Part shown: positions 17,232 through 21,264 of the stretch, one piece after another
How the letters are laid out: every line of letters begins with the position of its first letter
Position numbering within the stretch: position 1 is the first letter of the stretch
From: an uncultured Pedobacter sp.
GTDB lineage: Bacteria > Bacteroidota > Bacteroidia > Sphingobacteriales > Sphingobacteriaceae
NCBI RefSeq assembly: GCF_946479715.1
Contig: NZ_CAMLHF010000091.1
Location: 1-21,264 of the forward strand
Direction of reading: 5' to 3'
DNA: 21,264 nucleotides
Translations under genes and position numbers: made by a program
The notes under the pieces: generated by a model
What the model was told of the DNA's origin: nothing
Seen by the model: the letters and a program-made list of their open reading frames with translations, nothing else
Database searches by the model: none

Positions 17232-18668
17232 TTAGTTTAAGCTATCATTTAAAAATGTTTGGGACAAGGAAAGCAGTTCTTCCTCCCTAAAATGTTTGGT
17301 CATCAATTGAATACTTAACGGCAAACCATCATCATTATTGCCCAAAGGTATTGCTACCGCCGGAATCCCCGTTAAAGAGGCCAGTACAGTAAATATATCT
17401 GCCATATACATCACCAACGGGTCATCAATATTGTCGCCAATTTTAAAAGCTGGTGTTGGAGTTACAGGGGTTAAAATCACATCAAACTCCTTAAGCATCT
17501 CTTCCATTTTCTCCCTGATCAACCTTCTTACCTGCTGTGCTTTTTGATAATATGCATCATAATATCCGGCACTTAAAACAAAGGTTCCCAACAATATTCT
17601 TCTTTTCACTTCTTCCCCAAAACCCTCGGCTCTTGATTTTTTATAAAGTTCATTTAAACTGCCGGCTTCCAGGTTACGGTGACCATAATGCACGCCATCA
17701 TAACGGGATAAATTAGATGAAGCCTCTGCAGTAGTAAGCACATAATATGCAGGAACCAAATAGTCCAGCAAATCAAATGACACGTAATCTACTGTATGTC
17801 CCTGTGCCTTAAATCGTTCTATAGCATTCAATATCGAATCCTTAATTGCAGGATCCAATGCTTCGCTTTCCAGCGTTTCCCGTATCACTGCAATTTTCTT
17901 TTTGGTCACATTGCTTAGGGCTGCAGAATAAGCAGGTACTTCTTTTTTAGAAACTGTACTGTCATAATCGTCCGCTCCGGCCAAAACCTCTAACAATATT
18001 GCCGCATCGCTAACTGAAGATGTAATGGTACCTACCTGATCAAATGAGGAAGCATAAGCAATTACTCCATATCTCGAAATACGGCCGTAAGTTGGCTTAA
18101 AACCAATACATCCGCAAAAAGCTGCTGGTTGTCTAACAGAGCCCCCGGTATCTGTTCCTAAGGCCGACAAACATAAATCTGCCTGAACAGCCACAGCCGA
18201 TCCACCTGATGATCCTCCCGCTACCCTTTCAATATCCGCAGCATTACTTACCGGACCATAATAAGAGGTTTCATTAGAGCCACCCATAGCAAATTCATCA
18301 CAATTTAGCCTGCCAATAATAACGGCATCTTCACTGATCAGTCTTTCTACAACGGTAGCAGAATAGGGAGATACAAAACCTTCAAGCATTCTGGAAGAAG
18401 CTGTAACCATATGGTCTTTGTAAGATATATTATCTTTTATACCAATTACCATCCCCGCAAGCTTACCTGCAGTTCCATTATCGATTTTTTTCTGCACAAG
18501 CTTCGCCTGCTCAGAAGCCGAATAAAAAAACACCTCATTGAATGCATTGAGGTGTTGATGAGCTTCTATTTGCTTAAAATAATAATCTAACAACTCAGTT
18601 AAGCTGAGCTTTTTTTGACCAATAAGAGTTTGTATCTCTGTTAAGGAGCTATACTTCTTCAAATTCAA
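17232..18668 (-). CDS. gatA: Asp/Glu-tRNA amidotransferase subunit A
   Basis: GatA is the glutaminase/amidase subunit of GatCAB, which converts misacylated Glu-tRNA(Gln) and/or Asp-tRNA(Asn) to the correct aminoacyl-tRNA. The amidase-signature catalytic triad is complete: Lys78 in GIKDN, cis-Ser153 in AGGSSGGS and nucleophile Ser177 in GTDTGGSVRQPAAFCG. These positions match known GatA enzymes within one residue. The 478-residue length is normal. No ATG is available: the frame is open from a stop at 18696-18698, and the first Met codon is residue 73, inside the catalytic core. TTG at 18668 is the likely start, with TTG at 18662 the alternative. An out-of-frame ATG mini-ORF (18676-18665) ends in a TGA overlapping the 18668 TTG. 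gatB and gatC are not in the window. Confidence 0.95.
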   Translation of the reverse strand: MNLKKYSSLTEIQTLIGQKKLSLTELLDYYFKQIEAHQHLNAFNEVFFYSASEQAKLVQKKIDNGTAGKLAGMVIGIKDNISYKDHMVTASSRMLEGFVSPYSATVVERLISEDAVIIGRLNCDEFAMGGSNETSYYGPVSNAADIERVAGGSSGGSAVAVQADLCLSALGTDTGGSVRQPAAFCGCIGFKPTYGRISRYGVIAYASSFDQVGTITSSVSDAAILLEVLAGADDYDSTVSKKEVPAYSAALSNVTKKKIAVIRETLESEALDPAIKDSILNAIERFKAQGHTVDYVSFDLLDYLVPAYYVLTTAEASSNLSRYDGVHYGHRNLEAGSLNELYKKSRAEGFGEEVKRRILLGTFVLSAGYYDAYYQKAQQVRRLIREKMEEMLKEFDVILTPVTPTPAFKIGDNIDDPLVMYMADIFTVLASLTGIPAVAIPLGNNDDGLPLSIQLMTKHFREEELLSLSQTFLNDSLN

Positions 18669-18702
18669 GAATACATTAAGATTAATAATTAGGTTCTAAA
18701 AC

Positions 18703-18906
18703 CTATAACGGTTTGTTGGTGCGGTTTCTTTCTACCGGTTCATTATCATCAACTCCGTCTTTACCATCTTTAAATTCTTTAATACCTTTTCCCAGACCTT
18801 TCATTAGTTCCGGAATCTTTCTACCCCCAAAAAGCAAAAGTACTATTACAAGAATAACGGCTATTTCCATGCCACCTAAAGCGGCTGATATCGTTGTGTT
18901 TAACAT
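18703..18906 (-). CDS. tatA: TatA-like twin-arginine translocase subunit (short copy, 67 aa)
   Basis: A TatA/E-type protein that should oligomerise in the inner membrane to let folded twin-arginine substrates pass. Residues about 12-28 form the membrane helix, beginning with Glu14 in [10 protein letters not shown]. The hinge FGGRKIPEL follows, and an amphipathic helix [14 protein letters not shown] spans about 34-47. The C-terminal tail is short and charged. It begins 10 bp after the stop of a second, longer TatA-like gene and ends 34 bp before gatA. The two proteins share the membrane helix and hinge but not the tails, so they look like an old duplication with separate roles. TatC is not in the window. 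Confidence 0.93.
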   Translation of the reverse strand: MLNTTISAALGGMEIAVILVIVLLLFGGRKIPELMKGLGKGIKEFKDGKDGVDDNEPVERNRTNKPL

Positions 18907-18916
18907 GATATTTTAG

Positions 18917-19303
18917 TTAAAGTTTAGTTTTATCTGTTTCTATTTTTGTGTTCTCTGTATCGTTATTCGCAGCAACAAGGTCCTGCTTTTCAAAATCCGA
19001 TGACTCCCTGTTCTCCTCTACAGCCTGTGGCTCCGGAGTAGTTTCAGAAGGATGATGACGATTGGCATTGGTGTCATTAATAACCGATTCGATATCATCA
19101 ACAATACCTACGGAATTTATGTTACGATGGATTTCTCTTTTAACCCCTTCTGAGGCATCTTTAAAATCTCTGATTCCTTTCCCTAAACCTCTTGCTAGTT
19201 CTGGTAATTTTTTACCTCCAAATAACAAAAGTACCACCGCCAGGATGAGCATAATCTCGCCGCCACCCATGTTCAGGAATTCTATTAACGTCCCTCTATA
19301 CAT
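18917..19303 (-). CDS. TatA/TatB-like twin-arginine translocase subunit (long copy, 128 aa)
   Basis: Residues about 15-29 are the membrane helix ([17 protein letters not shown]) with Glu16 at its start. The FGGKKLPEL hinge and the amphipathic helix [20 protein letters not shown] (37-56) follow. The tail of about 70 residues is acidic, rich in Glu, Asp, Asn and Thr, and probably disordered. TatB proteins are usually longer than TatA and carry Glu at this helix position, so this copy might do the TatB job. The hinge and helix are nevertheless TatA-like, and the short copy also has Glu, so TatA versus TatB cannot be settled from sequence alone. Start ATG at 19303, about 29 bp after a TAnnTTTG box; Met12 is an alternative that still keeps the membrane helix. 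First gene of tatA-tatA-gatA-mltD. Confidence 0.9.
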   Translation of the reverse strand: MYRGTLIEFLNMGGGEIMLILAVVLLLFGGKKLPELARGLGKGIRDFKDASEGVKREIHRNINSVGIVDDIESVINDTNANRHHPSETTPEPQAVEENRESSDFEKQDLVAANNDTENTKIETDKTKL

Positions 19304-19331
19304 TTTCTTACTGATTTATAATTAATTAATA

Positions 19332-19339
19332 CAAATATA
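19332..19339 (-). promoter_or_regulatory. -7 box of the tat-gatA-mltD promoter (candidate)
   Basis: On the minus strand TATATTTG is an exact TAnnTTTG match 29 bp before the tatA ATG. Just upstream (19338-19349) is a short inverted repeat with arms ATAAA and TTTAT. No -33 TTTG is seen at the ideal spacing; a TTG lies about 15 bp upstream. The spacer after envC is only 58 bp, so readthrough from envC is also possible. Confidence 0.45.
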
Positions 19340-19361
19340 AACATTTATAATCCACAATATC

Positions 19362-20636
19362 CTATTTTGCTATCCATGCTTCAGGATTCTGTGCTGCCAT
19401 CCCTCTTCTAATCTGGAATTGCAGCTGAGGTGTACCTTCGGTTGTACCCACTGTACCTATTGTTTGTTTTGTAGTCACTTCCTGGTCTTTAGACACACTA
19501 ACTGATTTTAAGTTCTGGTAAACCGTGAAATATTCACCATGCTTAATCAGCACAAAATATCTACCATATTGCTCCATAACCGTAGTAACCTTACCATTAA
19601 ATACCGCACGCACGGCGGCCCCCTCAGCAGTTTCAATATTTACACCATCGTTGGTATACGATGCCTGACCTTCCATATGTCTTCCAAAACGTTCCGTAAT
19701 GGAACCAGTTGCAACAGGCCATGGCAGCGAGCCACGGTTACTTTCAAATTGCGATGATAACCTTGCCGCTTCCGGTGTTGCCGTCAAATATCCGCTGTTT
19801 GTTTTTGCTTTTGGCGCAGCGGCAGTCGGAGCAGGCTTATTTTCAGCTTTTGCCTTAGCGGCAGCTGCTCTTTCAGCGGCTAAACGCGCCTCTTCTGCTT
19901 CTCTTCTTGCTTTCTCAATCTCCCTTGCAATTGCTGCACGGATATTTCTATCGAGCTGGGCAGATATTTTTTTCCGCGTTGCAATATCTTGTCTATACTG
20001 CTTCTCTTCCCTGCTAAACTTATTCAGTACCTGAGATTGCTCACTCTTATTCTTACCAAGTTTACTTTTCTCCTGCTCTTGTTCATGCAAAAGATTGCTC
20101 TTCTCTTTAAGATTTTTATCTAAAATTACGATCTTATAATTAAGATCTTTCTGCTTACCCTGTATATAGTCGGCCTGCTTTTTACGGTACTGACCAAACT
20201 GCTGCAAATATTTAATCCGCTTATATGCCTGATTAAAGTCGCTGGCCGCAAAAATGAACATCATCTTATCATAAGAGTTCCTGTTCCGCTGTGCAAACCT
20301 GATCATACTTGCATATTCTTTTTTAAGCTGTCCTAGTTGCCCCTTTAAATTATGAACAACATTAGTGTTTTCATGAATCTGATTATCAAGATTTTTCATC
20401 TCCGAATTGATCACAGAGATCTTGCTTTGCATTAATCCAATTTTGGCATTAAGTGCATTGATCTGGCTTAAAGTAAGCTTTTTGTTCTTTGCTGCTTTAT
20501 TTGCATTTTTCTGCAACAAATCAATTTCGCGCTGTATTGCTTCTTTTTTTCTTTTCAACTCGGCACTACTTTGTCCAAAAACAACAGAGGCAGATAGTAA
20601 AAATAAGAGGAGTAAAAGTAATTTGTTTAGCTTCAT
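19362..20636 (-). CDS. EnvC-like murein hydrolase activator (coiled coil plus degenerate LytM/M23 domain)
   Basis: EnvC-type proteins are periplasmic factors that activate N-acetylmuramoyl-L-alanine amidases at the division site under FtsEX control. A signal peptide covers about residues 1-21 (ending VVFGQ). A long coiled coil follows at about 24-115 and 150-260, interrupted by a helical region at 116-148. An Ala/Lys/Glu/Pro-rich linker (about 250-283) leads to a LytM fold at 305-424. The domain lacks the M23 zinc ligands: HxGxD is N329-D-G-V-N333, the YxHL His is N375, and HLHFE is Q404-L-Q-F-Q408. It therefore cannot be a zinc peptidase and should act as an activator. It starts 20 bp after the DUF4292 gene, with which it is probably cotranscribed. 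No ftsEX in the window. Confidence 0.92.
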   Translation of the reverse strand: MKLNKLLLLLLFLLSASVVFGQSSAELKRKKEAIQREIDLLQKNANKAAKNKKLTLSQINALNAKIGLMQSKISVINSEMKNLDNQIHENTNVVHNLKGQLGQLKKEYASMIRFAQRNRNSYDKMMFIFAASDFNQAYKRIKYLQQFGQYRKKQADYIQGKQKDLNYKIVILDKNLKEKSNLLHEQEQEKSKLGKNKSEQSQVLNKFSREEKQYRQDIATRKKISAQLDRNIRAAIAREIEKARREAEEARLAAERAAAAKAKAENKPAPTAAAPKAKTNSGYLTATPEAARLSSQFESNRGSLPWPVATGSITERFGRHMEGQASYTNDGVNIETAEGAAVRAVFNGKVTTVMEQYGRYFVLIKHGEYFTVYQNLKSVSVSKDQEVTTKQTIGTVGTTEGTPQLQFQIRRGMAAQNPEAWIAK

Positions 20637-20656
20637 TACATCAAAAGTATAAAAAA

Positions 20657-21264
20657 TCAGTTTATTACCTCATACTTATTTGGAACATTAAACGGAAATT
20701 CAAGAGCAAGATTGCTTTCAATTTTCGAAAAGTCCAAATTGATATTAATTCTTTTATCCCCGGCCATCGAGTTAATTTTCAGGTTAGTTGGGAAAAGAGA
20801 GCCATTAATATTCTGATATTCTCCGTATACAACCCGCAAAGATCTTCCGGAAGCAATATCATTTAAGTTGTTTTCATTAACCTTTAACAAGGTATTAAAA
20901 ATCACTCGGTAAGCCAGGCCTTCATTCACACCACTAAGGGTCCAAACACCGTTTTCCTGTGCTACCAGGGTCTCATCTCTAAAGAAATCTTTAACCGTAT
21001 TTCCAGAGAAAATGGCTTGTAAAAGTTCAAAATTAACCTGCTTATTGGTATAAGTATGTACATAATTAAAAGGCTTCTTTAAATAAACCCCCTGTAAATT
21101 ATTTCTAACCTTAATACTATCCGGAGTAATTAATGCCCTGGCCACTTCAATACCCAAAGCGGTAATACTTACCCAGATCTTTTTATTTTTCTCTATCCTG
21201 ATGTTCATGTTCACATTATTTGTGTTCCCATTAATATCAAGACTAGCCTTTGCTTTAAGCGAAA
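20657..21264 (-). CDS. DUF4292 family lipoprotein (5' end outside window)
   Basis: The frame is open to the right edge of the window, so the GTG at 21214 and ATG at 21208 are internal. About 202 residues are visible. The block MNIRIEKNKKIWVSITALGI followed by EVARALITPDSIKV is characteristic of DUF4292, proteins of about 250-280 residues in Bacteroidota that begin with a lipoprotein signal and resemble LolA/LolB-type lipid-carrying barrels. No function has been proven to my knowledge; a role in outer-membrane lipoprotein or lipid handling is only inferred. The missing N-terminus should hold the lipobox. It precedes the EnvC-like gene by 20 bp, probably in one operon. Confidence 0.88.
   Translation of the reverse strand, partial: SLKAKASLDINGNTNNVNMNIRIEKNKKIWVSITALGIEVARALITPDSIKVRNNLQGVYLKKPFNYVHTYTNKQVNFELLQAIFSGNTVKDFFRDETLVAQENGVWTLSGVNEGLAYRVIFNTLLKVNENNLNDIASGRSLRVVYGEYQNINGSLFPTNLKINSMAGDKRININLDFSKIESNLALEFPFNVPNKYEVIN

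Noticed and set aside
1..21264. Mobile elements, CRISPR arrays, defence cassettes, tRNA or rRNA genes
   Set aside because: No transposase or integrase sequence, no regularly spaced repeats, no structural RNA gene and no change in gene style were seen in the spacers or genes.

Overview
The window reads as an ordinary chromosomal segment of a Bacteroidota bacterium, most likely of the Sphingobacteriaceae (Pedobacter-like) group. The grounds are a full-length SprA (the outer-membrane translocon of the type IX secretion system), a DUF4292 lipoprotein next to an EnvC-like protein, E1 dehydrogenase and FeoB sequences of Bacteroidota type, AT-rich spacers without obvious Shine-Dalgarno sequences, and promoter candidates of the Bacteroidota form TAnnTTTG. 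The genus is inferred from remembered family resemblance, not from a search.

Layout. On the + strand at the left edge lie the 3' part of a 2-oxoacid dehydrogenase E1 (beta-type) gene (to 808) and an unrecognised 269-aa lipoprotein (862-1671). Everything else is on the minus strand. Reading leftwards from the right edge: (1) a DUF4292 lipoprotein, cut by the window edge, then a degenerate LytM/EnvC-like cell-wall factor (21264-19362). (2) Two tandem TatA-like translocase subunits, gatA, and an MltD-like lytic transglycosylase (19303-15978), with a TAnnTTTG promoter candidate before and a hairpin-plus-T8 terminator after. (3) maeB (malic enzyme fused to a PTA-like domain), ruvA and the 7.2-kb sprA (15838-5711), with 3- and 12-bp gaps and a TAnnTTTG box just upstream of maeB. 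(4) gcvH, a VanZ-like membrane protein and a 40-aa lipoprotein (5612-4718), with its own promoter candidate and a hairpin/T6 terminator. (5) feoA, feoB and a SprT-like metalloprotease (4589-1620), the last overlapping the + strand lipoprotein tail to tail by 52 bp.

The genes cover central metabolism (E1, malic enzyme, GcvH), protein export and envelope (SprA, TatA pair, lipoproteins, VanZ-like), cell-wall remodelling (MltD, EnvC-like), translation (GatA), recombination (RuvA) and ferrous iron uptake (FeoAB). I see no mobile element, CRISPR array, defence cassette, tRNA or rRNA, and no clearly new system. No stretch over 300 bp lacks a gene; the largest spacers are about 130-140 bp.

The points most worth a second look are: a 40-aa lipoprotein gene hidden at the end of the gcvH operon; at least three genes (sprA, feoB, gatA) that have no possible ATG start and appear to begin with TTG, all internal to operons; a three-codon ATG mini-ORF whose stop overlaps the gatA TTG; an EnvC-like LytM domain lacking all its zinc ligands; a malic enzyme PTA domain lacking its catalytic residues; an Asn-rich tract inside SprA; and two unlike tandem TatA proteins.
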